A stretch of 64,000 nucleotides of DNA from Halichondria panicea (GCF_963675165.1 NC_087377.1:12386632-12450631), one strand, 5' to 3'. Shown: positions 45,611-57,658, counted from the first letter of the stretch. Notes: generated by a model from the letters alone, not told the origin. A program made the numbers and translations.

Positions 45611-46166
45611 CTCCTCCAATGAACTGCACGGCTCCACTATCCTCACCACAGAGTGGCACCATCAGTGATCATTCAGTACCTGCTCTTTCCGGTAAACATG
45701 CAAGTGACATTCCAGTGTGATGATGGACTCTTCCCTGAGGCTGAGGGCATAATGACTGCCACCTGTCCAGCTACAGGAGAGTGGGACCAAAACCCAGTAG
45801 AGATCCTCTGCAGTGGCAAGTGTAGTCATTACTTAAAGTAATTATGCTTCTATATACCTTGAACCACTTATACAGCTGTTTCTTACAATTGCGCCAGCCT
45901 ATCTGATGGGAGTCGATTTGATGGAGCTGTCTCCATCAGCGTGGTTGTCATGGCATTCTATTCACCGTCATTGAATTGTTGATGGGACTCTTGATAATGT
46001 ATTTGTTCATGCATAAGAAGAATGTGTACTCCCCGTCAGCTAAAGAGCAAGATAATGTATAGGACCCACTGCACCAACTGGTCCTGTTTATGAGGAGGTG
46101 TCACCCATGCAGAGAGGAGATTGAACTGAATACCATAACCAGGCGTATGGACCTGTAGGACTGTGA
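45611..46166 (+). pseudogene. Receptor C' remnant: CCP2 and TM exons only
   Basis: Two exons matching gene C: 45611-45815 (CCP2, with the same GC donor GCAAGT) and 45876-46166 (membrane span and tail). Signal, Ig, FN3 and CCP1 exons are missing. The upstream block (45340-45580) is the C-type promoter region, now joined straight to CCP2. Lesions against C: a 4-base insertion in CCP2 (near 45697-45701), one base lost in the span (about 45953), two extra bases in AATGTATAGGACC, a 4-base insertion after the VSP codons (about 46107) and two extra bases near 46134. It cannot make a receptor. Confidence 0.85.
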
Positions 46167-46292
46167 AACTTCTGGTACTTTGCTAATGTGCATGTAACAT
46201 AATTTATAGAGCATGCATGTACTGCATGTGTTCATTATCAACAACTTAGAACAATGGCGTAAGTCATGTAGCTACGTAATATAGTCAAAGAC

Positions 46293-47040
<748 letters not shown>

Positions 47041-47249
47041 TCATTACAGTAAAAAGTTATTGTATCTGTTTTGCCTCTGTGTGCGTGCAATGAAGTTCAA
47101 CGCACGGGGTGAATGCTCTATGAGCATCTTGTTAATTATTTGTCTACGAAAACTGGAAGTGTAATTAAAAGAAACTATGAATAAATTATCATAAAGGAAG
47201 TAAACAAGGAGGTTGTGTAAACATTCTCACTGTCAAGAAATAATTCGAG

Positions 47250-48081
47250 ATGACACTAATAGAGATAATAAAGCTCATAGTTTTTTTGATTTGCTTTCTG
47301 GCTGGCTTCAGCACTGGTAAGACTGACTATTCAATTATAGATTTCCTTACATTGCTGCATGTTTCATAAAGCCCAATATTCAGTGAGTGTGGAGAGACCA
47401 TGTCCAATGGAAACAGTCACTTTCACCTGCACCGCTGCTGGAAATTCCTTAAGATGGGAACCGTCAGATGTGACTCGTATTCTTGTCCGCTTCTGATCTC
47501 AATGTACCAATGACGTTATTTGGCTACACTGTGACACTGATTACAGCCAATGACACTACATTAACATCTACTGTGTCAAGAGCAGCAGAGAATGGGATTA
47601 CTGTGTCCTGTGTAGATCCTGAGCCTACTGCGACCCTGATAGGATCTTCAATAATCCGTTTAGCTAGTGAGTAATGTTTTTTTTCTGTCTAGGCCATTGT
47701 ACCATCATATTCGATTTCTTATAGATCCACCAGGACCACCTTCCATAATAAGACACTCCACTTTAAACACCTCAGCCAATGAAGTCAGTGTATCTGTACA
47801 GTGGAACCCTCCTACTGAGAATGGTGGTAGAGATGACCTCACCTACACAGTGACCATATCACCTCTGGCCCAGCTCTCTACTACTGTCTTCACATCCACC
47901 TCTGTCACAGTGACTGCTCAATACAATGTGGACTACACTGTTAGTGTTGTGGCTACCAACTGTGCTGGGAGCAGTACAACTGCTGAGTACAGCTTTAGGA
48001 TTGGTAAGTATTATTGTTTTGTACACACAGTTTCAACTGATCCTCTCAGGCAGCTGTCCTGCGTTGACCAACCCCATGTGA
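47250..48081 (+). pseudogene. Receptor D: C-like gene, frameshifted and truncated
   Basis: Exons: 47250-47316 (signal peptide, MTLIEIIKLIVFLICFLAGF), 47372-47666 (Ig-like), 47725-48003 (FN3, VQWNPPTENGGRDDLTYTVT) and the first 32 bases of CCP1 (48050-48081, SCPALTNPM-stop). The Ig exon has one extra base (around 47488-47498), giving an early TGA. CCP1 breaks off after CCCCATG and continues as sequence from the 3' UTR of gene C (ACGATTTTAACAACTGTAA), so the rest of the gene, including the membrane span, was deleted. At best it would encode a short secreted fragment. It is the closest relative of gene C. Confidence 0.85.
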
Positions 48082-48319
48082 ACGATTTTAACAACTGTAA
48101 ACAGCAACATCTGTTCATTAAAAGCCACTACATCTTTTGTATTAAAAAAGAAGCTATATTAAACGAGTGGTGCGCTGTGCTAATGCCTCTCGCCATGTTT
48201 AGCTTCGCTCAAAAACTAGAGTGTTATATAACACTCAAATACACAGCATACCAATACCTCTTTTAAAATGATTATAAAAGAAGTATTAGTTTGCTTTGTA
48301 TACTGTTATGTTATTACTA

Positions 48320-48709
48320 TGCCTCGGTGCGTATGCGCAAGCAAGGTATATGATATAGTGTGTGTGTTTGTGTGTGTGGTGTGTGTGTCTTGTATGTAGA
48401 CTGCTACAGCTGCTTAAGGATCAATGGAGTGCAAGTAAGAGTTTCTATATAGGCTTCTGGTAACATTTTCTTGGATTCTGATTCGTGGATTTAGTAATAC
48501 TTTGTTCTCGAGTTATGCCTGGTTTTATTACTGGGAATGCCATTGAAGCCTTTTCAGAAGAATGCGTAGCAAAATTTGTCCATGGAGTGTTGCTACTCTA
48601 CTTATAGTAGTTACATGTAGCTCTGCTAAAATGCTCATCATGATAAATCATATCATGCATGTGTGTACATATTAGCAATATTAGCTAGTAGCTTTATATT
48701 GACACAGCA
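48320..48709 (+). mobile_element. Dispersed CCTCGGTG MITE copy, shortened
   Basis: Same start (TGCCTCGGTGCGTATGCGCA) and order as the copy after gene C, with a central deletion. It occupies the same place relative to the receptor 3' end, so it was duplicated with the unit. Confidence 0.8.
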
Positions 48710-49517
48710 TCAGCACACGCGGTACTGTTGTAATTGTTGACAATGAACTACACAGTCATTATAGAAGAGGGAAACAGAAGTCTATCTGATGGCTTGGTGA
48801 ACTAGAGCACTGAAGTGCTAACCCTCGGCTACTGACATGAATCTAACAAACCTAAAGTGTGTTACACAATAAATGCAGATGTATGTATGAGCATAAAAGC
48901 TGGCTAGTAAGCAGCAAGTAACAAAAGCAATAAAATTAAAGGCATGCTGAAAGTTTTGAGAACTGCGTTTTAGTGGTGCATGAGACATGCACTGTGGACT
49001 AGAATCACATCAAAGTCAGCAAAGAAGCCTGGAGTCTTGTGGCTCCTGATATGCTCTGGAACTAAAGAAGCAACAAACTACAATTCTAGCTTTCTACTTT
49101 AGGGACCCTGTTCCATTGCTCCTGGTAAAGGATCACTTCAGCTGAAAATACGCACCTTGATTAAAGGCCACGCGTATATTCATAATACATGTACACGTAC
49201 GTGCAAGTGTCTTTGTTAACATTCATAATCGATTAATGACATCTGTTAATCCGGAAATTTCATATATTTGGATGGAGTCTGGTCTCGCTCTATACCGATT
49301 AGCGAGGGTCTTACTGTATTAATTTTGCGTGCACCTCCCCATGCACTCTCTTTATGCAGTAAACGATAATTATTATCACCTCTTGAGGCACTTCTCACAC
49401 GTATAGATCATATAAACTATCTAACATGTAATGACACAATATATGATTTGACATGGGTACATGCAGTCGTCCTAGGCTTTGAGTTGTTGGCCTACCATGT
49501 AGATATTATTCAAAGAC

Positions 49518-49850
49518 TCACATTGCTTTGTGTTGTTTTATTCTCCCTCTGAGGATCATTCTTTCCAGCAGCTGACATAGTGAGGTGAGACTCCAGCATA
49601 TTGCACCAGACATTTGTGTGTGCATGTGCATGCATGTGTGTACATGTAAATAACTGGAGTACATTATCAATGTTGAAATTGCAGCAAAGTACACAAACAG
49701 AAAGTGTTTTGGAGCAAACTTGTAAATAATGGCTTCTAGAGTCATAATAACCCACCAGTCCATGAAATATGGGGAGTCCAGGAACAGCTCGAGGTATCTC
49801 TTAAACACTCTCTTACCCAGCAACTTGGTAAACACTGGAAAATGTGGACA
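49518..49850 (-). pseudogene. HEAT-like partner gene, copy 3
   Basis: The minus strand has an exon-like block at about 49755-49840 (VFTKLLGKRVFKRYLELFLD, SPYFMDWW) and the last exon (SLTSLCQLLERMILRGRIKQ, HKAM-stop). The last exon has lost the NALVQSAGV part. Further matches to copy 4 continue to about 50440 without clear exons. Confidence 0.5.
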
Positions 49851-50079
49851 GAGAGAGAGAGAGAAAGTATTAGAGCAACATCGAACACATGCACTCAAGA
49901 TACCGTAGTCACAGTACAACACAAAATAATTATTTTGTAATGTTCTATGGAATCCACTTTGAAAGTTTCTTACAGTGTCAGGTTTTGAGGACATTAGTCT
50001 GTTTCAGTGAAGCACTAGTGTCTAATAAATGTCAACCCATACACTATCACTAAAGCAACTGGAGAGCTACTTTAATATC

Positions 50080-50195
50080 ATCACCCACACTTGGATTGGT
50101 CAGTGTGCATGAAATATACAGGAAGTAGTCACGTTACTCTCCGCATACATCTGATGCACAGTATACCTACGTTCGATACTCTCTCTCTCTCTCTT
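50080..50195. repeat. Single arm of the 14.7 kb foldback element
   Basis: ATCACCCACACTTGGATTGG through CACGTTACTCTCCGCATACA matches one arm of the element at 14715-14997. Confidence 0.8.
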
Positions 50196-50499
50196 GATTA
50201 TACTTTAATTGCCTCAATTTACATCACACAACACATTCACAAGCTGTACTCAACACTTGGACACTTGGATCCTTGTGTGTCACTAGTAACCACCACATTT
50301 ATACCACATGCACACTACGAAAGTATACACACATGTACATCTATGTACATGATCAGTACACCTAATCTACACAACATCAACATACCTTTATCCCATACCC
50401 CACTACACCCTCAATCATATAGCATACCATATAGCGCGAAATTTTCGAGGGGCTTAATTTTCGCGGATATCGTGAGTTAGCCACGAAAAAAACGAAAGA

Positions 50500-50895
50500 C
50501 TAGATGTGGGACTGGCCAGCGAGATAGCCATGCAGAGAGCTGATAGCTAGATAGCCTCGATCCCAGGCCTCTCTTCCTCATTGTTTAGGCCTTGTGAAGG
50601 AGGCTAATAGCTAGATAGCTGATAGCCTGCTATAGCTTTAGCTGATTTACTTTGCTGCTTGCGAAAAGTTAATTTCTATGCAAAATTCAGCGTGATGATC
50701 TGATCTGGTTCACTGATAGCTGATAAGCCAAAAGCTAGATTCTGTGGTCACAGTGCTAAATTCAAGTTGGTCACTTAGGTCCACTGTACTGCGGACTAAA
50801 AGCTGATAGCTGAAAGCTGAGCTGATAGCCAAAAGCTAATTTCAGATTCTGTGGTCACAGTGCTAAATTCAAGTTGCCCACTTTGGTTCACTGAT
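50500..50895. repeat. Tandem AGCTGATAGC-rich repeat block
   Basis: The block GATTCTGTGGTCACAGTGCT with AAATTCAAGTTG occurs at about 50739 and 50846. GCTGATAGC and GATAGC units repeat around it. A GCCTCGATCCCAGGCC end lies at about 50556. No gene. Confidence 0.7.
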
Positions 50896-51305
50896 CCATT
50901 TACTATGAGTACATACTTCAAGAATAGACGGATAGGGTTAATAGAGATATGCACAAGTACAGTCATTGACCATGCATTCACACACCATACTAATTCTGAA
51001 TCAATAATAATTTTATTATACATCTACATTATTATTATTGCTGACTTACAAAAAAGACGAAGAAAAGAGCCATGATTTTCGGGCGAATTCAATGAACCAT
51101 GGATATAAAGACGACAAAAATGAAGGTACATATAAACATCTGAAATCCCAAACCAGGTTCCGACTTACAGTAAATTGCCCAGGAGACGTGGCCTTGTTGT
51201 CACGGATGAGCATGAGGGGGCTGTGCAGCCAGAGATAAAGTAAGGAAAGGGATTGGCAACAGTCGAAAATGTGACTATCCGTGATGTGCTACGTTATCGA
51301 CTTTT

Positions 51306-51640
51306 TTCATCTTTTGTAGCCTCCATTTATAGCTAAAAGTAAAAAAAACATGCTTAAGAAAATAAAAATCAAGAATTTATGCAGCCTAGTTGATCAACAG
51401 AGACACAACAAAACAAGATATGTAGGTAAAACATCATAGGCTTACAGCAGTGCTTCTTAAAAGGGGCACAAACTAATATAACACTTTCTCATCTTTTACA
51501 GCCTCCATTTTACAAAAGAGATTTAACCAAGGAAATGTATGCAGGCCAGTTCGTCAACATAGACACAAATAAGCAGGATCTGTAGGCAAAGCATCATTTG
51601 GCTACGGCAGTGCTTCTTAAAAGGGGGCACAGACCAATAA
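51306..51640. repeat. Two diverged tandem copies of about 180 bp
   Basis: Shared phrases are AGCCTCCATTTA, GATC/GTCAACA.AGACACAA, GCAGTGCTTCTTAAAAGGGG and CAC.GACCAATA. Copies run about 51310-51480 and 51490-51640. No open frame. Confidence 0.75.
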
Positions 51641-52075
51641 TAACTAGTTTTCAAGCTCTAGAACACCACAGTCAATTCTTCCACGCTTGGACTTCACTTT
51701 AAATAAAGCACAGGACACGTGTAGCCTTACTATACGCAATTCTAAAGTCTCATGAGACTAATAACTAACTAAAAGTAATAATTATTACTTCGTTTCGCGG
51801 GCGTTGTGCCGGGAAATAATGCGCATCAAGGATGGTTGAGAGGAAATCAGTACGAAATCAATGTAAAATGATCACGTGACTTACTCCCGTTGCCAATCCC
51901 TCTATTAGGCCACTCCAAGTGATACTCTGGTTTCTGGTCCACCGCCCGCATCAGATTTTATTCTTGGATTTCTACAGAGGTTTTCAGGTTGCTTGTCACA
52001 AGCCTTTGTGAAGGTGAAGTGCGCATGCGCATAATTAAATTATATTTGAACTTACAGTGCTGAAGGATTGTCAAC

Positions 52076-53041
52076 ATGCCTAACCCGTACTCAAATGATC
52101 TTCGTTGGAGAGTAATTTGGTTGTATTTAGCTAAGAATCTTTCAATAGCAGAAGTATCTGAGCTCGTTTGTGTCAGTGAAAGAACTATTAAACGATATAT
52201 TACACAGTTTAATCAAACTGGTGATGTTCATCCAGCAACTCATCAACATGGACCTCCTAAGCTCTTAGGCGAATTTGAGCAACTTGTCCTGCTAAGATTG
52301 ATCACTGAAAACACAGGAATCTACCTGTATGAGATACAGACCAAACTAGTGGCACGGTTTGGTGTGACTGTAAGTGTAGCAACCATTTGCAGAACATTGA
52401 AGTTTATGGGGTGCTCTAGACAAGTGATCAAACATATCCCTATCAGACGCAGTGAAGAACTCAGAGCAAAGTTTATGGCTGAAATCTCCATGTATGACCC
52501 TTCTATGCTAATTTGGCTAGATGAAACTGGATGTGATAGACGTAATAGCACAAGAAAATGGGGGTATAGCATACGAGGTATACCACCAAAAGATCACCAA
52601 ATACTTGTGAGAGGAACTCGATACTCCTGCATACCTATCATATCTATGAAAGGAATACATGATATCCATATTATTACCGGAACAATGGATGGTGCGAGGT
52701 TTGAAAACTTTCTTACTACAACTCTTCTACCTATATTACAACCATTTAACTATCTTAACCCCTGTTCCGTTGTTATAATGGACAATGCTTCAGTCCATCA
52801 CGTAGCAGAAGTTGAAGACTTAATTGAGAATCAATTCGGTGCTCGATTAGTGTTTTTGCCTCCTTATTCTCCAGACCTAAACCCAGCAGAGGAAGTGTTT
52901 AGTGAAGTAAAAAGCATAATGAAACAAAACAATGCTTTATTTCAAGTCACTACTAATCCAAGGTTTCTGTTAGCTACGGCATTCAGCATGGTCACCAAGG
53001 AGGACTGCTTAAAGTTCATTACACATTCTGGATATTTATAA
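52076..53041 (+). CDS. DDE transposase, IS630/Tc1-like
   Basis: 321 residues, intronless. The N-terminus is a helix-turn-helix unit of the homeodomain-like type (YSNDLRWRVIWLYL, LSIAEVSELVCVSERTIKRY), residues about 5-50, followed by a second DNA-binding half (about 60-110). The catalytic core has the first Asp in LIWLDETGCD (about 147), the second in VVIMDNASVHH (about 235) and a Glu in LPPYSPDLNPAEEVFSEVK. By my count there are about 35 residues between the last two. The triad appears complete. It should cut and paste the surrounding element by binding its terminal repeats. A protein of this length without stops suggests that it is or was recently functional. The exact superfamily is uncertain: the sequence is IS630/Tc1-like, but the apparent 3 bp TTA duplication is not the usual TA. 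Confidence 0.9.
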   Translation: MPNPYSNDLRWRVIWLYLAKNLSIAEVSELVCVSERTIKRYITQFNQTGDVHPATHQHGPPKLLGEFEQLVLLRLITENTGIYLYEIQTKLVARFGVTVSVATICRTLKFMGCSRQVIKHIPIRRSEELRAKFMAEISMYDPSMLIWLDETGCDRRNSTRKWGYSIRGIPPKDHQILVRGTRYSCIPIISMKGIHDIHIITGTMDGARFENFLTTTLLPILQPFNYLNPCSVVIMDNASVHHVAEVEDLIENQFGARLVFLPPYSPDLNPAEEVFSEVKSIMKQNNALFQVTTNPRFLLATAFSMVTKEDCLKFITHSGYL

Positions 53042-53124
53042 TTATCATACAGGACAACAATTATTAATACGTACAACTATTATACATGCACAATTTTTAT
53101 TGAAATTCTGTTAACTGGAAAAAA

Positions 53125-54072
53125 TTAAGAAACAGTTTTGTTCAGGTGATGAAGGAGACTCATGATCGACTCTTTCTCGAAGCAAAATTCACTTTCAGAC
53201 AAAATTCCTGTGCTCTTCAAATTTTGAAGTTCTGAAAGCTGTCTATACAGTTTTGATCGACCTTCAATGACCTTTGCAGGACTACTACCAACTGCACTTG
53301 TATCTTTTGGAGAGAGAGCAGAAGTTATGGCTGTTTCAGCTTCACTCATTATATGAGATACAGAGTTTTGACTTTTCTTGCGATAAGGAGTTCCTCCTCC
53401 AGACCTAGCAAACATTGTTGTATTTGGGGGATCGTCCAACCCCTCGTGTAAACCACCAGTAATCATTTCTCCCCAAATGCGATACTGCATCAATGTGAAT
53501 TTCGACCCATACTTTTCTTTTAGATTTTCCACAGTCTCCTGGACCTCGTCTTCTTTACTGGTGTCACTTTTCTTTTTCTTTTTAACACTGTCTTCATTTA
53601 TAGATGCTGTTTTTTTCCTCTTATTTCCTCTTGCTGTGGTAACTGGAATGCATTCTTTAAGACCATCACACCATAGTGTTAAACTACAATTGGGCTTGTT
53701 TAAATCAGACAAAACTTCATACACGTCTTCTTCACTACGACTCCGTATCACAGTAGATCCACGTACGTAGCCAACATCAAAGTCTTCCTGTGTAATATCT
53801 TGACACAGTTGGCTTCTTATTACTATCTTCAGATCATCACATGAACAAACTAGAGCAGTATCGATATTACGAAGGGTAAAAGATCGACACACCTTACTAT
53901 CGTCCTTACACACTGCTCTCAAAACAATTTTGTCCAGTTTGGTAGACTTTTCATTCGACAAAGGGTGACCTTGGCATCCTGACAGTGGAGTAACCCTAAC
54001 TCTACCGCTGTTTACTGTCACACTGTGTTGTATTAAGTTTCTAATAGCACTTTGACTAAGATTCATCATCAC
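53125..54072 (-). CDS. Second ORF of the transposon, unknown function
   Basis: 315 residues, transcribed towards the transposase gene, with 83 bp between the stops. About residues 40-135 look like a ubiquitin-fold or PB1-like unit (STKLDKIVLRAV, LVCSCDDLKIVIRSQL, YEVLSDLN, LTLWCDGL). A lysine-rich stretch follows (KRKKTAS, VKKKKKS), likely a nuclear signal. Then comes a conserved-looking block (KYGSKFTLMQYRIWGEMITG, DDPPNTTMF) and a C-terminal helix pair (LQNLKSTGILSESEFCFEKE) that resembles a SHOCT-type segment. I recall the QYRIW...G.H...DPP pattern from unannotated sponge proteins, but give it no name. It sits within the terminal repeats, so it is cargo or an accessory protein of the element and not a host gene. 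Confidence 0.75.
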   Translation of the reverse strand: MMMNLSQSAIRNLIQHSVTVNSGRVRVTPLSGCQGHPLSNEKSTKLDKIVLRAVCKDDSKVCRSFTLRNIDTALVCSCDDLKIVIRSQLCQDITQEDFDVGYVRGSTVIRSRSEEDVYEVLSDLNKPNCSLTLWCDGLKECIPVTTARGNKRKKTASINEDSVKKKKKSDTSKEDEVQETVENLKEKYGSKFTLMQYRIWGEMITGGLHEGLDDPPNTTMFARSGGGTPYRKKSQNSVSHIMSEAETAITSALSPKDTSAVGSSPAKVIEGRSKLYRQLSELQNLKSTGILSESEFCFEKESIMSLLHHLNKTVS

Positions 54073-54435
54073 TCATTCATTTTTCAAGCTAGCCTAGCCA
54101 CGTGTCTCAGTGGAGTCCAAAGTTCATACAGTAGAATAATTGATACGCATGCGCGGCTCTATGTGACAAGCAACTCTGTATTGGATTTCTATCCCATTAT
54201 TTTACTACGCATGCGCATAATGGTCCATGCGGTACAAAATAGTGTGATAATAATATTCATTTGCAAAATAATGAGATTCATAAGGTGAAATTGATAATGA
54301 CATAATGAGAAAAGCCGCCCGCCCGCATGCAATTAGAAAAACTTCAGGACAAGAAACCAGAGTGTCACTTGGAGTGGCCTTACTCTATCTCTGGTGCAGC
54401 TATAAATGTAGTTTATGTCGCTGGGATTCATTTTC

Positions 54436-56635
54436 ATGCAGTTAGCGATGGATCTTCTTGTCCAGATATGTCTCCTGTTCTATCTCCTATCATCTTTTGT
54501 TGTTGCAGGTAAAGTTCGTGCCTAGACTAGATCTAGCCTGGGTACCGGTACGTAGCTATGTTTTAAGGTAGATAGGCTGATAGCAGATGTATCATGTGTA
54601 TTCAGTATTCAAGTACAAATACATGTAACTGTACCATATTATTGCCCTATTAGATACTTCTGTCATTTTGATTCCAAAACAGAGGCCACTTTGGATCTGA
54701 TGTATAACACGAGTGTGGCGTGTCCTGGAGAGACAGTTCTGTTCACATGCTTCGTACCTGGTGGTGTTGCATTGCAATGGAGAGTAGATCCTCCAGCAGA
54801 GTCTATGTTGATGTCAGAAGTACAAACGAATCCATTCACTATATTCTCACAAGTTGGTCGAAGGGACACATTTGGATCTGGAGTGATCATGTTTGAGGCT
54901 GTTTTTGTGAGCAATGATGATGGAAATCTGACGTCCACTCTCATCAACCTCAGTGAAGTGTCTGTACTGGATGGTAGCAATGTCACCTGTACTGCTACTA
55001 TTAATAATGGTGTTGTAATAGAGTTACAACAGACTGTCACAGTTGCTGGTGTGTTTTTAAATTCTCCATGCAGCTAATCATGAATTTGCAGGTGCCCCAA
55101 CTTCTCCACTCAACCCAATAATTTCCTCCATTCAAAATCAAACTCTCTCTTCCATTATCACTCTGGACTGGGACTCCCCCTCCTCTACTGGCGGTGTGTC
55201 TGTCAGCTATGCCCTCACCATCTCCCCAACACCTCTCTCCGAGTCACCAGTCACCGTGGAGACCACCTCGGCACAGATAACCATCTCCTACGACACTCAC
55301 TACACTGTGACCATCAAAACTGTCAACTGTGCTGGCAATAGCAGTGCTGTAATGGTGGTGATTCCTGCTATTGGTTAGTAGAAGTGACCAATAGAAGTAA
55401 TGCAGTGTCCTTTTTTCTATGGATTAGTAACCTACACCTTATATTATGTTTCTCCAATGCAGTTACCTGCCCCTCTAATCCACCACCTGCGGATCGAGTG
55501 ACCATCAATGGTCGTCCGCCACTGCCTGTACTAATAGGATCAATACTAAGCTTCACTTGCAATGGACAGACGGTATCAGCAACATGTGAGAGTAATGGAC
55601 GATGGTCATCTGACCCCACCACTTACATGTGTCTCTCAGGTAAGTTGTAATTAATATCATGGCTGCATTGTACGCTATAGTCCCCTCCTCTCAGTTGCCA
55701 CCTGTGGTTCTCCTGCTGCACCATCTAGAGGTAGTGTGGACATCAGTGGTGGAACACCACCCTTCTCACTGGGTTCAGAGGTCACCTTCCACTGTGATGA
55801 GGGACTGTTCCCCCCTAATGTGAGGACCAGCACATGCACTGATGTGGGGGGTAGGGGAGAGTGGGTGGAGAATCCTGGGAGCTTGGTGTGCAGGGAGAGA
55901 CCAGGTGAAATGTAGCTGTTTAGAAGCTTGATTTTTCTGTAAAATAATTTGTTTATGTGACTGCATGTGTACAATTGTACCGCCTTTGTTCCACATTTCT
56001 TAGTATTCTGCAATGGCAGGTCATTAATGGGTGCTCATGTTGAGCTGATGAGATACAAAGATGTATACTCACAGTTATTTTCTGACCGTCCCTATATATA
56101 TAGTCAACTGCACTGTACCTGCTGAGCCGTGCAACGGTGGTATATTGGACTATGAGAGGTCGAATGAGACAGTGTTGGAGGGAACAGTGTTGACTTACCA
56201 GTGTGACAATGGATTCTCACTGACTGGACCCAACACCATCACTTGCACTAATGCTGGAGTCTGGAGTACTAAGCCTGAGGCAATTGTGTGTGTACTTATG
56301 ACTGAAGGTGATGAGCTTTGTAATACTGTATACTATCTATACTATCTCCTTTCACAGTTTCTACTGTCGCTCCTTTGTTCTCCACTTCTGCAACTGTCGC
56401 TATCAGTGTGGTCATCACTTTCATTGTCACTTTAGTCATTGGATTCCTCACTGGACTCCTAGTGATGCATGTTTTCTCTCGTAAGAAGGCGGTGTACTTC
56501 CCGGTAACTGAAGGACAAGCTAACGCAGCGTCCACTACACCAGTTGGTCCTGTAACTCCTGTTTATGAGGAGGTGTCACCCAAAGAGGACATTGAACTCA
56601 ACACAAACCAGGCGTACGGACCATTAGGACTGTGA
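54436..56635 (+). CDS. Receptor E: signal-Ig-FN3-CCP x3-TM-tyrosine tail
   Basis: Exons: 54436-54508 (signal peptide, MDLLVQICLLFYLLSSFVVA; Met at 54436 or 54448), 54683-55048 (Ig-like, TSVACPGETVLFTCFVPG), 55092-55373 (FN3, LDWDSPSSTGGVSVSYALT), 55463-55639 (CCP1, VTCPSNPPPADRVTI), 55695-55904 (CCP2), 56104-56307 (CCP3, CTVPAEPCNGGILDYERSN) and 56358-56635 (membrane span VAISVVITFIVTLVIGFLTG, RKK, tail). About 529 residues, phase 1, no lesion seen. The tail has an extra VTP before VYEEVSPKEDIEL and ends NQAYGPLGL. Its Ig domain is the closest match to that of B. A 2.47 kb transposon ends 56 bp before the first ATG, so the promoter may be displaced. Likely a signalling surface receptor. Confidence 0.87.
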
Positions 56636-57429
56636 CAGTTGTTCACTCTTAATTTTAATACAATAGCATTCAATAATGCGATCATTCTGGCATTTCGTTT
56701 GTTTATAATAGACTCGCTATAGTTTAATATACATTTGTAGATATAGTGTTAATTAATGCCTATAATTCTAATACTAATCATAGATTGTCTCATGCAATGA
56801 CATCTATATATCCCTATGATTAATATACGGGTTATAATTATTTTTTGCTGTAAAACCTTATAATGTGGTTTTTCTGACTTCCTCAATCAGACTGAAGTGG
56901 TGTGTTTCTTTATGCCTATGAACCAAGTGATCAAACTCGACAGTTATTATAATTATGGCTCGGTGTGTGGTAGTATGTGCATTACACCCTAGCTTTCAGC
57001 TATAATTGTTTTCCTTGCAACTTTCATTATTATTCATTGAGACAATGTAAACAATACATGTAGCACTGCATCTGTTTGCATAAACTGATGAACAAATAAC
57101 AACAATTAATTATACAACTGCATGTTACTGTTCTGTCAGACTTGTCCATCCTGCAGCAAAAATAAATCACAGTACAATAAGTATTTGTAAGAAAAACAAT
57201 TAATATTATTAACGTGTGGTGCAAGCTGCGCTGTGCTAATGCCTCTCGCCATGTTTTGCTTCACTCAAAAAGTATTAAAGGGTACACATATATAAGAGGT
57301 AGACTCGGGGGAGTGGCTGAAGTGACTAAATTTAAATGTACATGCATAGGTAAAGTCATCCTAAGCCTAAGCTTAATGAGCAGAGAATTGAGTTTATGTG
57401 TTCATAGAAAGTTTTATGCAGTAAACTGC
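56636..57429. other. Duplicated 3' spacer of receptor E
   Basis: This matches the spacer after gene B (38567-39287) over most of its length, with indels. No gene. Confidence 0.7.
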
Positions 57430-57482
57430 AAAGACTCACGTTTGATTGTGTTGTTCTCTTCTCCCTCCGAGGATCATAAAAC
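57430..57482 (-). pseudogene. HEAT-like partner gene, 3' exon stub
   Basis: The minus strand has only the end of the last exon (MILGGREENNTIKR-like reading, mutated from MILRGRVEQHDPM). The rest was lost where receptor F begins. Confidence 0.5.
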
Positions 57483-57658
57483 TTAGTGTTGTCCTAATTG
57501 ATATTGAACAGCTCAGCAAAACTTCAAAGGATAATCGCATTCATGACACTATCCAATCTACCACAGAAACCAATATCAACATTGACAAGTTGACAGCGCG
57601 CTCCCGAGTTTCTAAAGCTGCTATTGCTAGCTAGGTACAGCAACGCTCGCACCACAAC

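Larger units (their letters stand above)
51908..54379. mobile_element. Two-ORF DDE transposon with intact transposase
   Basis: The terminal inverted repeats begin GGCCACTCCAAGTGA and match over about 32 bp with two changes (through ACTCTGGTTTCT). The element is 2472 bp and has TTA on both outer sides (51905-51907 and 54380-54382), a probable 3 bp target duplication. It holds a plus-strand transposase and a minus-strand second ORF, tail to tail. Intact frames and nearly identical ends suggest recent activity. It is inserted in the last part of the gene E 5' region. Confidence 0.88.

Noticed and set aside
50091-50480. 129-residue open frame
   Set aside because: It spans a foldback-element arm and intronic DNA of the partner gene; the same DNA at 63.1 kb has a different, shorter frame.
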